A DNA stretch of 64,000 nt, from contig NZ_CP108488.1 in the NCBI RefSeq assembly GCF_035987325.1, forward strand, positions 9,238,001 to 9,302,000. Reading direction: 5' to 3'. Source of the DNA: Streptomyces sp. NBC_01244 (lineage in GTDB: Bacteria; Actinomycetota; Actinomycetes; Streptomycetales; Streptomycetaceae). The position numbers and the translations under genes are program-made. Of the stretch, positions 1 to 9,959 are shown in pieces (position 1 is the stretch's first letter; each line of letters starts with the position of its first letter). Under the pieces are notes generated by a model, which was not told the origin of the DNA, searched no databases, and worked only from the letters and a program-made list of their open reading frames with translations.

Positions 1-947
<947 letters not shown>

Positions 948-1043
948 GGCGTGCGGGAGTGTCGCCGACACTCCCCGGGTCCGTGCGCCCGACCGGTGAG
1001 ACCGGCCGGGCGTTCGCCGACCCCGGCGCAGACCCCCGGCGCG

Positions 1044-1108
1044 GACCAGGCACGCGGACCAGGCACGCAGACCAGGCACGCAGACCAGGCACGCAGACCA
1101 GACATGCA
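1044..1108. repeat. Five tandem 13-bp repeats
   Basis: Five head-to-tail copies of a 13-base unit, GACCAGGCACGCA with small variations, lie between two secreted-protein genes and are followed by a partial GACC. The last copy has two changes (GACCAGACATGCA). Thirteen is not a multiple of three and no gene covers the site, so this is an intergenic minisatellite. It could be a protein-binding array or a slippage product. Confidence 0.8.
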
Positions 1109-1174
1109 GACCGGCCAAGGCCGTCGGCCATGCCGGTCGTCGGTGTCCCGGACGATCCCTGAGCGGAGCAAGCG

Positions 1175-2791
1175 ATGAGAGGCCACCGTCCCGCCCTGCG
1201 GACACCCCGAGTCCGCACGCGTGGTGCGGCGATCGCCGCATTCGTGGCGCTCGCCCCCTTGATCCCATCAGCGGCTGCCGCGGTGGGGGCGCAGGAGATC
1301 ACCGTAAAACTGCCCTACGACTGCGCCCTGCCCCCGGGACCGCAACGCGTCGCGGTGCGGGTCGCGGCCACCTTCCCCGACCGGGTTGCGGCCGGCGAGG
1401 CGATCCGCCCCACCGGGGTCACCACGACGGTCGAGCTCCCGGCCGGGGCCGTCTCCGACCTGACGGCTCTCAAGGCCACCACGGTGGTGCCCGAGACCGG
1501 GCTGGCCCTCGATGTCGCCCAGCGCGGGGCGAAGGCCCAGGCCCTCTGGCGCGGCACCGGCCCGGCCCGGCCCGTCGCCGTTCCCGCCGAAGGCTCACTG
1601 ACGCTCCGTACCACCGGTGACGCCCCGGCCGTGACGGCGGTCGTCAACGGCGACCTCACCCTCACGGCCACGGACCTGGGCGTCGACCTCGCCCTCGGTA
1701 CGGCCGACGGCGCGCCCGCCACTCCCGCGTCCCTCTCCCTCACCTGCACCCTCGCGAAGGACGCCGACGGCCACGGCCTGCTCGCCACGGTGCCGGTCGG
1801 TCCGTCCGCGACCCCGGCCCCGAGCGGGTCGCCCTCCCCGTCCGACTCCGCGGCCCCGGGGTCCGGACGGCCGACGGCCCCCGCGTCCCCGACGGCCCCC
1901 GGTACCCCGAAGGGCCCGACGACACCCGCAACTCCCACGGAACGGGCGAAGGGGCGAACGGGCCACGCGCCGAAGGTCGGGGACGCCCGCGCCGGCTCGT
2001 CGGCCGACAGGCCGCCGGCGCCGCCCTGCGTCAAGAAGAACCCGACCGACAAGTCGCTCAACGCGTACATCACGGGCTACGCCAACGTCCGCAAACTGAG
2101 TGGCGCCTCCCTGATCCCGGTCTCGTGCGTGCAGATCGAGCAGGGTGACCCGGAGATCGCCTTCCCGCCGGACGGGAGCATCCACCTGCTCCAGAAGTCG
2201 GACGCCTACCTCGACTACCAGGGCCGCAAACAGACCCCGCCCTTCAAGTCCACCTTCCTGACCTTCGGTTTCGCCCCGACGACGGCGACCATGGTCCTTG
2301 AGCAGGCGGGGCCCATGACCGTCGCCTCGGACGTCCTGCTCGTCTTCCCGGACAACATCGCCGAGACGTACGTACGGGCCCCGCTGGTCCTGCGCGTACT
2401 GGACGTCGAGGTCAACGGCACGCGCTTGGACGTCGGCCCGTCGTGCCGCACGCAGACCCCGCTCAGCTCCCCGGAACCCGATCCGGCCACGTACCCGGGC
2501 CCGCACTTGGTGATGCTCGGAAAGGGGCAGCTCATCAACGGCACGGACGCCACCGGCTACGTCCTGACGTCCGGCGGGCCGCTGACCGGCGAGGTGACCA
2601 TTCCCGCCTTCACGGGCTGCGGCGCGGGTGGCGAGGACCTGGACCGGCTGCTGACCGCGTCGATCTCGGGTCCTGGCAACTACGTCAAGCAGATCCAGGG
2701 CCAGACCTGTGCGGTGGGAGTCGAGGTACCGACCGAGGGCCAGTGCACCGAGGACCGCCAGCCGTACGTGGTCCCCAAGCCGGAGCGCTGA
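1175..2791 (+). CDS. Secreted DUF6801-like protein
   Basis: Predicted exported protein of 538 residues. It has an Arg-rich start and hydrophobic core to about residue 36, then a domain at about 41-208 with the pattern I associate with DUF6801 of streptomycetes (VKLPYDCALP, later SLTCTLA, one Cys at each end). A Pro/Ser/Thr/Ala-rich linker follows at about 210-280, then a separate C-terminal domain from about 290 to the end with several cysteines. The ATG at 1175 has GGAGCAAG just upstream. It sits between two other secreted-protein genes on the same strand. The family name is from memory of its pattern; the role is unknown. Confidence 0.75.
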   Translation: MRGHRPALRTPRVRTRGAAIAAFVALAPLIPSAAAAVGAQEITVKLPYDCALPPGPQRVAVRVAATFPDRVAAGEAIRPTGVTTTVELPAGAVSDLTALKATTVVPETGLALDVAQRGAKAQALWRGTGPARPVAVPAEGSLTLRTTGDAPAVTAVVNGDLTLTATDLGVDLALGTADGAPATPASLSLTCTLAKDADGHGLLATVPVGPSATPAPSGSPSPSDSAAPGSGRPTAPASPTAPGTPKGPTTPATPTERAKGRTGHAPKVGDARAGSSADRPPAPPCVKKNPTDKSLNAYITGYANVRKLSGASLIPVSCVQIEQGDPEIAFPPDGSIHLLQKSDAYLDYQGRKQTPPFKSTFLTFGFAPTTATMVLEQAGPMTVASDVLLVFPDNIAETYVRAPLVLRVLDVEVNGTRLDVGPSCRTQTPLSSPEPDPATYPGPHLVMLGKGQLINGTDATGYVLTSGGPLTGEVTIPAFTGCGAGGEDLDRLLTASISGPGNYVKQIQGQTCAVGVEVPTEGQCTEDRQPYVVPKPER

Positions 2792-2931
2792 CCCCCACCA
2801 CCACCGCCGCCGGGAGGCTCTGCGCACCGCGGGCACCCCGGGCACCCGGCACCCAGCCACACAGGCCCCCCCGCACCCCGCACCCCCGCACCACAGACCT
2901 GAGCGCGTCCCCGTCATCGAAAGGCACCGAC

Positions 2932-3876
2932 ATGCCACTCGTCTCCGCACGCACCCGGCTCGTCACCGTTTCGGCGCTGACCGCCTTCGGCGCGTTCGCC
3001 TCCCTCGGCACGGCGACCGCCGCCACGCCGGCCCTCAACGGCGCGTGGGGTCCCTTCACCCGCTGCCCCGTCGACTCGCCGGCGATGCTCGGGGCGGACG
3101 GTCTGGAGAAGACGCCGCAGTGCGTCGTCTCCTACTCCACCAGCGGATCCATCAAACTCGGCAACACGACGGTCGTCACCGCCAACAGCAACCTCCAGAT
3201 GGGCGTCGTCCAGAACTCCGACGGAACCAGCAGTGTCGTCGCGCCGGCCTCCGGGGCGATCATCGCCGACTCCGCGACAGTGCCCGGCGGTCTCCTCGGG
3301 CTGATGTGTCCGAGCAACATCCCGGGCATCACCGCCATCTGCAAGCAGCTCACGGACGGCAAGCTCAACAAGATCACCGCAACCCTGGAGTCGGTGGGCG
3401 CCCCCTCGAACTTCGACCAGATAGCGGGCGTCGTCACCGACCAGACGATCGTGAACATCCCCGTCCGCATCCACCTGGAGAACCCGTTCCTCGGCGGCAA
3501 CTGCTACATCGGCACCAAGGACAACCCGATCGTCCTGAAGCCGAAGAACCTCACCTACCCGGAGTTCGGAGTGGAACGGTTCAACGGTGACGGCAGCGCG
3601 AACGAGGAGGGCGACATGAGCCGCCTCAACCTCCTCGGCTCCACCCAGTACGACACGACCTTCGCCGTCCCCGGCGCCAGCGGCTGCGGCCTGGGTCTGT
3701 TCGGGCTGATCGACGCGGCGGTCAACCTCAAGACCGGTCTGCCGTCGGCGGCGGGCAAGAACAGCCTGACCCTGAACAACACCCAGACCTTCCTGGGCGG
3801 GCTCTATGCCCCGGGGACGGTGGCCCCAGACGCGGGTGCGCAGCTCGCCCGGAACTGGCACTCCGCCGTCAAGTAA
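2932..3876 (+). CDS. Secreted protein of unknown function
   Basis: Exported protein of 314 residues. The ATG at 2932 gives a clean signal peptide (Arg-containing start, hydrophobic core, cleavage near TATA-A at residues 28-31) and has GAAAGG upstream; the open frame runs further upstream but that part is a low-complexity shadow of the previous gene's frame. The mature protein is Gly/Asn/Thr rich with several cysteines (CPVDSP, QCVVS, MCPSN, GNCYIG, GCGLG), which suggests a disulfide-stabilised extracellular domain. It follows the DUF6801-like gene by 140 bases and may be cotranscribed. I do not recognise the family. Confidence 0.75.
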   Translation: MPLVSARTRLVTVSALTAFGAFASLGTATAATPALNGAWGPFTRCPVDSPAMLGADGLEKTPQCVVSYSTSGSIKLGNTTVVTANSNLQMGVVQNSDGTSSVVAPASGAIIADSATVPGGLLGLMCPSNIPGITAICKQLTDGKLNKITATLESVGAPSNFDQIAGVVTDQTIVNIPVRIHLENPFLGGNCYIGTKDNPIVLKPKNLTYPEFGVERFNGDGSANEEGDMSRLNLLGSTQYDTTFAVPGASGCGLGLFGLIDAAVNLKTGLPSAAGKNSLTLNNTQTFLGGLYAPGTVAPDAGAQLARNWHSAVK

Positions 3877-4089
3877 CAGTCACCGACCGCCGATTCCCGG
3901 CCTATCTCATCCACCCCGGCCCTCCCTCCTGCGTAGCTCGTGCTCAAGTGATGTACAGCACAGGCAATTTGACTTAGCGTCAGCACCGCACAAAGGTACG
4001 CACCTTACGGACGCGCCCGAGCCCTCCAGTCAGACGGGGCACTGCTACGCCACGCCCCGCCGGGCGCGCAGGAGAGCAAGGGATCGGTC

Positions 4090-5301
4090 ATGCCCTCAAT
4101 CGCATCATCACCGGACCTCGGTGAACCGCTCGATCCGCTCCCCAGGGAGTTCGCCGCCTTGATGAGGCCCGAGGTTCCGGGCCTCATCAAGGAGATCCGC
4201 GTCGAGGTGGAGCGCGCCTATCCGGTGTATGCCCGTCTCCTCAACGGCCCCAATGCGGATGCCATCCGCCAGGGCGTGGAGCAGGCGCTGGCCACGTTCG
4301 TGGACCGTGTCGCGGACCCCGGCGCGAGTTCGGTCCTGCGCGACGAGCTGCTGCGCAAGTTCGGCCGGGTGGAGGCGTACGAGGGCCGTGACCTCGACAC
4401 CCTCCAGGGTGCCTACCGGCTCGGCGCCCGCATCGCGCTACGCCGGGCCAAGACCCTCGGTCGCCGGTACAACCTGTCGCCTTCCCTGATCCTCGCCTTC
4501 GCGGACGCGCTCTTCGCGTACGTCGACGAGCTGGAGGCCATCGCGCGCGAGGGGTACGCGGAGGTCCAGGCCCGTGCGGCCTCCGAGGTGTCGGCGTTAC
4601 GGAGACAACTGCTCCATCTCATCCTCGTCGGGTCGCCCCTGCCACAGGCGACCATCGCCGAGCTGTGCGAGCAGGCGTCGTGGGAACTCCCCGCCCAGTG
4701 CACGCTGGTGGCCTTACGTGCCCCGGCGCCCGACCACATGCGGACATGTCTCGACCGGGACGTCCTCGCGGACCTCGGCATGCCCCAGCCCCACCTGCTG
4801 ATCCCCGGACCGCTCACCCCCGAGCGACTGGCGATGCTCGAGTCCGCCCTGTCGGGAGCCCCGGCCGTCATAGGCCTGACCGTGCCACCGCCGCAGGCCG
4901 CCGACTCCATCCGGTGGGCCAGGAGGATACTGCAGCTCATCGACGACGGGATCGTGCCCGACCAGCCGGTCGTGCACTGCGAAGACCACCTGACCACCCT
5001 GTGGCTCCTGTCCGACCCCGTGCTCGTCACCCACATCGCTGCCCGCGAACTGGCCCCGCTGAGCGGCCTCACCGGCTCCAGGCGCGGACGCCTGGTCGAG
5101 ACGCTGCGCGTCCACATCTCCACGCGGGGCCCCGCCGATCAGGTCGCGGAGTTACTAGGAGTCCACGCGCAGACGGTCCGCTACCGCCTGCGCAACCTGG
5201 ACGCACACCTGGGCGACCGCATCACCGACCCGGAACACCGCTTCACCCTGGAGGCGGCCCTGCGCTCCCTCCACCTCCAGGGCAACGACTACGCGGAATA
5301 G
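4090..5301 (+). CDS. PucR/CdaR-type transcriptional regulator
   Basis: Probable DNA-binding regulator of 403 residues. The C-terminal helix-turn-helix (AELLGVHAQTVRYRLRNL) is the HTH_30 type found at the end of PucR and CdaR-like regulators. The N-terminal half is helical (EIRVEVERAYPVYARLL and onward), as in the sensory part of streptomycete PucR-like proteins; no metabolite-binding motif is obvious. The ATG at 4090 follows GGAGAGCAAGGGATCGGTC, which gives a usable binding site. It lies 213 bases after the three secreted-protein genes and converges with the cupin gene. Whether it controls the secreted genes is a guess from position. Confidence 0.85.
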   Translation: MPSIASSPDLGEPLDPLPREFAALMRPEVPGLIKEIRVEVERAYPVYARLLNGPNADAIRQGVEQALATFVDRVADPGASSVLRDELLRKFGRVEAYEGRDLDTLQGAYRLGARIALRRAKTLGRRYNLSPSLILAFADALFAYVDELEAIAREGYAEVQARAASEVSALRRQLLHLILVGSPLPQATIAELCEQASWELPAQCTLVALRAPAPDHMRTCLDRDVLADLGMPQPHLLIPGPLTPERLAMLESALSGAPAVIGLTVPPPQAADSIRWARRILQLIDDGIVPDQPVVHCEDHLTTLWLLSDPVLVTHIAARELAPLSGLTGSRRGRLVETLRVHISTRGPADQVAELLGVHAQTVRYRLRNLDAHLGDRITDPEHRFTLEAALRSLHLQGNDYAE

Positions 5302-5320
5302 GCCGAACACCCCTCCTCGG

Positions 5321-5836
5321 TCAGACGCCGGGCGGTGTCAGATCGAACCGCGCGATGACATCGGGCAGCCAGGCCGGCTGTCCGAATTCGAGCCCGTACT
5401 TGGCGGCGAGCACGGGTACTGCGTCCTCCGTCGACGGCGGCCCGTCGGCGAGCATCTCGGCCAGCTCGCGGAAGAAGTGCTCGAACCCGGCCGGACTGAT
5501 GATCTCGATCATGCGGGCCGGTACGGGGCCGGCGTTCCACATCGCGTGAAGCTCCCCACGCGGCTTGGTGATGTAGCCGCCGGGGCCCAGAACGGTCTCT
5601 CGGTCGCCGGAGCGGAAACCGATCTCACCCCCGGTCACGATCGAGTACTCGTCCTCCCTGGTGTGCAGGTGCGGCGGGACCAGTGCCCCGACCGGGAAGG
5701 GGTGCTCGACGACGGAGACTGCACCGCCGGTGTCGGCACCCCACAACTTGAAGGCGACCCCGATCGAGCCGAGGAAGACATCGGACCCCTCGCCGGGGCG
5801 GACGATGGTGAGCGGTGGGGCCGGCGTCTCTGTCAT
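5321..5836 (-). CDS. Cupin domain protein
   Basis: Single-domain cupin of 171 residues. The conserved beta-barrel motifs are visible: PHLHTREDEYSIVTGGEIGF carries the metal-ligand type H-x-H and E of motif 1, and the G-x-H region appears as PRGELHAMWNAG. Such small cupins bind a metal or small ligand and may act as dioxygenase-like or sugar/polyketide-modifying enzymes; the substrate cannot be read from sequence. The ATG at 5836 is preferred over one 15 codons upstream because GAGGAG lies eight bases before it. It diverges from a TetR regulator with only 81 bases between, so the regulator probably controls it. Confidence 0.85.
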   Translation of the reverse strand: MTETPAPPLTIVRPGEGSDVFLGSIGVAFKLWGADTGGAVSVVEHPFPVGALVPPHLHTREDEYSIVTGGEIGFRSGDRETVLGPGGYITKPRGELHAMWNAGPVPARMIEIISPAGFEHFFRELAEMLADGPPSTEDAVPVLAAKYGLEFGQPAWLPDVIARFDLTPPGV

Positions 5837-5917
5837 GGCGATCACTCCTCGACAGAATTTGGAGATACGCTGGTGTTCCATTAAAAGGCTTCACCGTGGA
5901 CCCCGGGATGTCAAGAG

Positions 5918-6526
5918 TTGAGTGAACAGGACCGTTCACCGAAACCGCGTGGTTACGAGATGCGCAAGCGCGCCGAAGACGTGGGCCGGACGCGGCAGCG
6001 CATCATCGAGGCCGCCGTGCATCTCCACGGCACCGCGGGCCCGGCGTGGACGACCATCGCGGCGATCGCCGAGCGCTCCGGGGTCACTCGGCTGACCGTC
6101 TATCGGCATTTCCCGGATGAGATGGCGTTGTTCGAAGCGTGCTCGGGACACTGGCTGTCGCGGCAGAAGCTGCCCCGACCCCAAGAATGGGCCGCGATCG
6201 AGAACCCCGTCGAGCGAGTGACGGCCGGGCTTGCCGACCTCTACCGCTTCTACCGTGCGGGCGAGCAGATGCTGTCGCTGGTCATCCGCGACGAGCAGGC
6301 CGTCCCCGAGCCGATCCGGGAGGCCCGGCAGGAGATGACCCGGCAGTACGTCGAGGTGCTGGCCGGCGCCTGGCCGGAGGCCGACGACCCGGTCCGGCGG
6401 GCGCTGATCGGCCATGCCGTGGCGTTCTCCTCGTGGCGTTCTCTGTGCCGGGAGCAAGGACTCACGGACCGCAAGGCGGTCAACGCCATGGTCACGCTGG
6501 TCGAAGCGGCCGGCACCGGGTCCTGA
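5918..6526 (+). CDS. TetR family regulator
   Basis: TetR-type repressor of about 202 residues. The N-terminal DNA-binding domain is clear: RQRIIEAAVHLHG, then the helix-turn-helix SGVTRLTVYRHFPDEMALF at about 55-75. The C-terminal half is the variable ligand-binding helical domain. The start is uncertain: TTG at 5918 gives the full length, and ATG at 5960 (MRKRAEDVGRTRQR) would remove 14 residues; a stop lies upstream at 5882, so no longer start exists. It diverges from the cupin gene across an 81-base gap that probably holds the operator. The FAD monooxygenase downstream converges with it. Confidence 0.85.
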   Translation: MSEQDRSPKPRGYEMRKRAEDVGRTRQRIIEAAVHLHGTAGPAWTTIAAIAERSGVTRLTVYRHFPDEMALFEACSGHWLSRQKLPRPQEWAAIENPVERVTAGLADLYRFYRAGEQMLSLVIRDEQAVPEPIREARQEMTRQYVEVLAGAWPEADDPVRRALIGHAVAFSSWRSLCREQGLTDRKAVNAMVTLVEAAGTGS

Positions 6527-6573
6527 GAGGGCGACCGCCCCCACGGAGACCCGATCACGACCCGTGGACGTGG

Positions 6574-7767
6574 CTACGCCGATGGCCGGTGGGCCTGGTC
6601 CCAGTCGATGTGGTGGCCGTAGGTCTGCCGGCTCTGCTCGCCGTTGGCCAGCCGAGGCAGGACCAGCGGCATCAGCAGGTCGCGGATGATCCGTCCGGCA
6701 GGGCCCGCGGCCTTGTTGTTGTTGATCCGGGCGGCCTGCTTGACGATCCGTTCGACGCGCGGGCGGCGCACTGCCTCGTACGCGGCGAAGGCCCCCTCGA
6801 CCGTGGGCTGATCGCGCAGCGCCTTGGCCAGCTCGACGGCGTCCTCGACGGACAGCGAGGCGCCCTGACCCGATGTCGGTGAGGGGGCGTGAGCGGCATC
6901 GCCGATGGCGATCAACCGGCCGCGGTGCCAGGCGGGGAGGGCCGGCATGGCGTGCATCGGGCCGGCCGGGGTGATCACTTGGCTGGCGCGGATCAATGCG
7001 GCGGCGGGACCCGTGTCCTCGGCGAAGAGGTCGACGAGCTCGCTGCGCCACTGCTCGGAGCCGATGTTCTCCAGCTCGCCGGGGGCGGGCTCGGCGGGGC
7101 GGGGCAGGTTGGCGAACCACCAGACCTCCCCGTCGGGGGCGGGCACGTAGCCGAAGAAGGCGCGCTTGCCGAACATCATCCGGTAGCTGCCCGTCCGCGA
7201 GTCCACGGGCACTCCGCGGGTGTAGCCGCCGAGCCCGATGAGCCCGGAGTACGAAGGTGCGGGGGCCGCGGGGTCGATGATGCCCCGGACCGTGGAGTGG
7301 ATTCCGTCGCAGCCGATGAGCAGGTCGCCGTACTCCTCGGTGCCGTCGGCGAAGCGGGCTCGGACGCCGTCCCCGGAATCCTGCGCGTCGACCAGGCGCT
7401 TGCCGTGCTCGAAGCGGATGCCGCGGCGCAGTGCCTCGTCGTGGATCGCGCGGTAGAGGTCGGCGCGCTTGAGGGTCCGGCTGGTGATGTCTCCGTCCGG
7501 GCGGCTGGTCCGGACCTGACCGAGTGCCTTGCCGGTGGTGGAGACCATGTCGATGGCCGGGGTGGCGAAGCCGGCGGCGATGGCAGGGGCGTCGGCGCCG
7601 ATGGTGCGCAGGGCGTCGATGCCGTTCGAGCCCAGGGTCAGGAAGACGCCGACGTTGTCGGCGCCGCCGGGGTGGGCCTCGTAGACGACCGAGTCGATAC
7701 CGGCCTTCCGCAGTGCCATGGCGGTGGTGGGTCCGGCTATTCCGCTGCCGATGATCAGTGCCTTCAT
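6574..7767 (-). CDS. FAD-dependent monooxygenase
   Basis: Flavoprotein hydroxylase of 397 residues in the para-hydroxybenzoate hydroxylase-like class. It has the N-terminal FAD-binding fold (MKALIIGSGIAGPTTAMALR, with the GxGxxG loop), a central DG motif (LLIGCDGIHSTVR) and the second FAD motif GDAAHAPSPTSGQGASLSVE. Such enzymes use NAD(P)H and oxygen to hydroxylate aromatic compounds or to inactivate antibiotics, as in Tet(X) and Rox types; the substrate is not readable. GAGGGAG lies before the ATG at 7767. It is followed upstream on the same strand by the remains of an MFS drug exporter, a common pairing, which hints at a former drug-response locus. Confidence 0.88.
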   Translation of the reverse strand: MKALIIGSGIAGPTTAMALRKAGIDSVVYEAHPGGADNVGVFLTLGSNGIDALRTIGADAPAIAAGFATPAIDMVSTTGKALGQVRTSRPDGDITSRTLKRADLYRAIHDEALRRGIRFEHGKRLVDAQDSGDGVRARFADGTEEYGDLLIGCDGIHSTVRGIIDPAAPAPSYSGLIGLGGYTRGVPVDSRTGSYRMMFGKRAFFGYVPAPDGEVWWFANLPRPAEPAPGELENIGSEQWRSELVDLFAEDTGPAAALIRASQVITPAGPMHAMPALPAWHRGRLIAIGDAAHAPSPTSGQGASLSVEDAVELAKALRDQPTVEGAFAAYEAVRRPRVERIVKQAARINNNKAAGPAGRIIRDLLMPLVLPRLANGEQSRQTYGHHIDWDQAHRPSA

Positions 7768-7827
7768 GGTGGGTCTCCCTCTCGTCGGATGTGTGTCGGG
7801 GATGCGGGAACGGCCGCGGGGTGCCGT

Positions 7828-8540
7828 TCAGGCGGCGTCGTGGTGGGTGGCGCGCCTGGACATCAGGAAGGTGGCGGCCAGTGCGGCAGCGAAGGCGGCG
7901 ATGGGCCGCCACAGGGTGTGCTGGAACGCGGGGTCGTAGGTGGCGGGGCCTGGGGTGCGGTGGCCGGTACGGCTGAAGAAGACGGCGCCGAGTCCGGCTA
8001 TGCCGATGGCGCTGCAGACCTGTTGGACGGTGTTGTGGAGACGGGAGGCGGAGCCGGCGTCTGCCACGGGTACGTCGGCGAGGGTGAAGTCGAGGAGCGG
8101 GGCGACCACCAGGCCCATGCCGATGCCGCCGATGAGCAGGGCCGGAATGAGCTCGAAGGTGCTGACGTCTCCGGTGCTGAGCGTCCACATCAGGGTGAGC
8201 ATCGCGATGATGTCGAGGGCCAGGCCGGTCGAGGCGGGTTCCGCGCGGAGCCTTGGACTCGGGCAGGTGCTTGACGGCGAGCACGGGGGCGAGGGTGCCG
8301 ACGGGCACGTTGACCAGGAAGATGGAGCGCCGGCCCAGGCCCGCGATGTCGCCGCTGGTGAGCACGGCACCGAGGATGGGGCCGCCGACGGTTGCCACGC
8401 CGCCGAGTGCGCCGAACACGCCGATCGCTTTGCCGCGGTCCTTGGACAACATCGCCAGCAGGACGACGAACAGGGCTATCGAGCGGCGGCGGCCGGTGGC
8501 GGCCGGTACGAACCCGGTCTCGTCATCGGGCGGGGCGGCG
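7828..8540 (-). pseudogene. MFS (DHA2-type) drug transporter, heavily deleted
   Basis: Remains of a 14-helix DHA2/EmrB-type exporter that should be about 480 residues. On the minus strand an N-terminal stretch (ending RRRSIALFVVLLAM, as before helix 1) is joined directly to a mid-protein piece, SKDRGKAIGVFGALGGVATV through FLVNVPVG, so helices 1-4 are missing. Near 8235 the frame changes and reading continues as IGGIGMGLVVAPLLDF and DAGSASRLHNTVQQV, which belongs near helices 11-13, so a second block is lost too. No start codon precedes the first piece in frame. It lies 60 bases upstream of the monooxygenase. It cannot make a working transporter. Confidence 0.8.
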
Positions 8541-8696
8541 GGGCGGCGTGTGCGGCGTGTGCCGTGAGGCGGGGTCCGGGGATGTGGTCACGCCGGGCGC
8601 GGGCCGGGCGGAGGGCGGACCCGATGGTCGGCCGCGCCCGGCGGTTCCTGCGTCGAGTGCGAGCTCGGTTCGGTCCCGCACAAGGGGGTCTGGGTG

Positions 8697-9113
8697 TCAG
8701 ACGGCCGAGTCGAGGGTCGCGGTGATCTTGCGGATCATGGACGCTTCGGCGGAACCGGCCTCGCCCCGATGGGCGCGAGAGGCGGCGCCCATCACGACGG
8801 CGATCGTGTCGCGGAAGTTGTCGACCTCCTGCGGGGCCTTGGCTTTGAGCAGCGCCATCGATGCGGTCAGGGCGGCGAAAACCTGGTCGGCGACGTCGGC
8901 GGTGGACCTGCCGCCCAGCTCCATGCCCTTCGGGCTCTCCGCCAGGACCCGGCCGACGGCCCCGGTCGCGGAGGACAGGGCCTTGCCGCCGGCCATGCCG
9001 GAACGGGTGGAGGAGATGACGCCGGGGTCCGCGGCGGCCATCAGGCCGACGACGCCGTGGGCGGCGGTCTGCAGGACGAGCTGCTCGTCGGCGGTGAAGG
9101 TGATCTCAGGCAT
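8697..9113 (-). CDS. Conserved-looking helical protein, unknown function
   Basis: Protein of 138 residues, predicted cytoplasmic and mostly alpha-helical, with no signal peptide or membrane segment. It is Ala/Gly rich in the middle (GMAGGKALSSATGAVGRVL) with a helical C-terminus. GAGAAGAG precedes the ATG at 9113. It diverges from the MarR gene across a 145-base gap, the usual arrangement of a MarR repressor and its target. I do not recognise the family. Codon use and the binding site make it very likely real. Confidence 0.7.
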   Translation of the reverse strand: MPEITFTADEQLVLQTAAHGVVGLMAAADPGVISSTRSGMAGGKALSSATGAVGRVLAESPKGMELGGRSTADVADQVFAALTASMALLKAKAPQEVDNFRDTIAVVMGAASRAHRGEAGSAEASMIRKITATLDSAV

Positions 9114-9195
9114 GGCGGTGCTCTTCTCTGTCGGATGAGGTGGTGGGAGCGGGCCGAACGGAGTCGCCCGGGACGTCGTACAGCTCCCTTGCTAG

Positions 9196-9224
9196 CTCGA
9201 ATCTCAGGTATCTTGGATGTCGAG
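9196..9224. promoter_or_regulatory. Possible MarR operator (imperfect inverted repeat)
   Basis: CTCGA at 9196-9200 and TCGAG at 9220-9224, with flanking ATC and GAT partly symmetric, form an imperfect inverted repeat in the gap between the divergent MarR gene and the helical-protein gene. The position suits an autoregulatory operator. The arms are short, so the call is tentative. Confidence 0.35.
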
Positions 9225-9258
9225 CAACTGGTATCCACCATGAACGGAGATAGTTTGA

Positions 9259-9798
9259 ATGTCAAGCGAAGAAGAGGGGATCGGCGCAAGGCTGGGTAAA
9301 GCCGTCCAGGACTACCAGTCGGCCGTTGATGACTACGACCGTGAGACAGCTCGTCTCCTGGGTGTCAACGAGACGGATCTGCGGTGTCTGGAGATCCTCA
9401 TGTCCACCGAGGAGACCGCTCCCAGTGCGCTCAGCGCGCAGCTCGGGCTGACCACCGGCAGCGTCACCACGATGCTCGACAGGCTGGAGAAGGCGGGCTA
9501 CCTCACCCGCAGCCCCCACCCCACCGACCGGCGCCGCACCCTGGTACGCGTCACCCCCGAAGCCTCGCAGCGGTCGTACGCACTGATCGCCCCGTTCATC
9601 GAGGACTCCGCGCGGCAGGTCATGGAGCGCTACACCGCCGAACAGCTCGAACTCGTCGCGGACTTCCTCACCTTCAACCAGGGAATCCAGCAGCAGCACG
9701 TCCAGCGTCTGCGCGCGATGCCGGCCCCCGGCCCCGCCCGCAGCGGCGGCCGCCAGGCCCCCGGCCCCCGCCGCACCGGAGCCACCGGAAGTCGGTGA
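9259..9798 (+). CDS. MarR family regulator
   Basis: Winged-helix regulator of 179 residues. The core is easy to see: a first recognition region (SALSAQLGLTTGSVTTMLDR), then the wing YLTRSPHPTDRRRTLVRVT, which carries the D-x-R-R motif typical of MarR proteins. N- and C-terminal helices would form the dimer interface. The C-terminus has a Pro/Arg/Gly-rich tail of about 25 residues beyond the family norm. GGAG lies about ten bases before the ATG at 9259. It diverges from the unknown helical protein and is followed by a SnoaL-like gene, either of which could be its target. Confidence 0.88.
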   Translation: MSSEEEGIGARLGKAVQDYQSAVDDYDRETARLLGVNETDLRCLEILMSTEETAPSALSAQLGLTTGSVTTMLDRLEKAGYLTRSPHPTDRRRTLVRVTPEASQRSYALIAPFIEDSARQVMERYTAEQLELVADFLTFNQGIQQQHVQRLRAMPAPGPARSGGRQAPGPRRTGATGSR

Positions 9799-9959
9799 CC
9801 CGGGCCCACGCGTGCCCCGGCCGGCGGGTGGGGGCCGGTCGGGCTCGGGAGAGTCCGATGTCGGGTTTGACCTTGCCGCGACGTCAAGGTCTCTACTGAG
9901 TGGCATCCGGCCCGAGGCGAAATCGAGCTCGCGGGACGGTCACCCGAGAGGATTCCCAG

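Noticed and set aside
5936..8452. 838-codon minus-strand frame covering the monooxygenase and TetR region
   Set aside because: Only its first 80 or so codons (MFS piece) are protein-like; the rest is Arg/His/Pro-rich shadow of the real monooxygenase frame.
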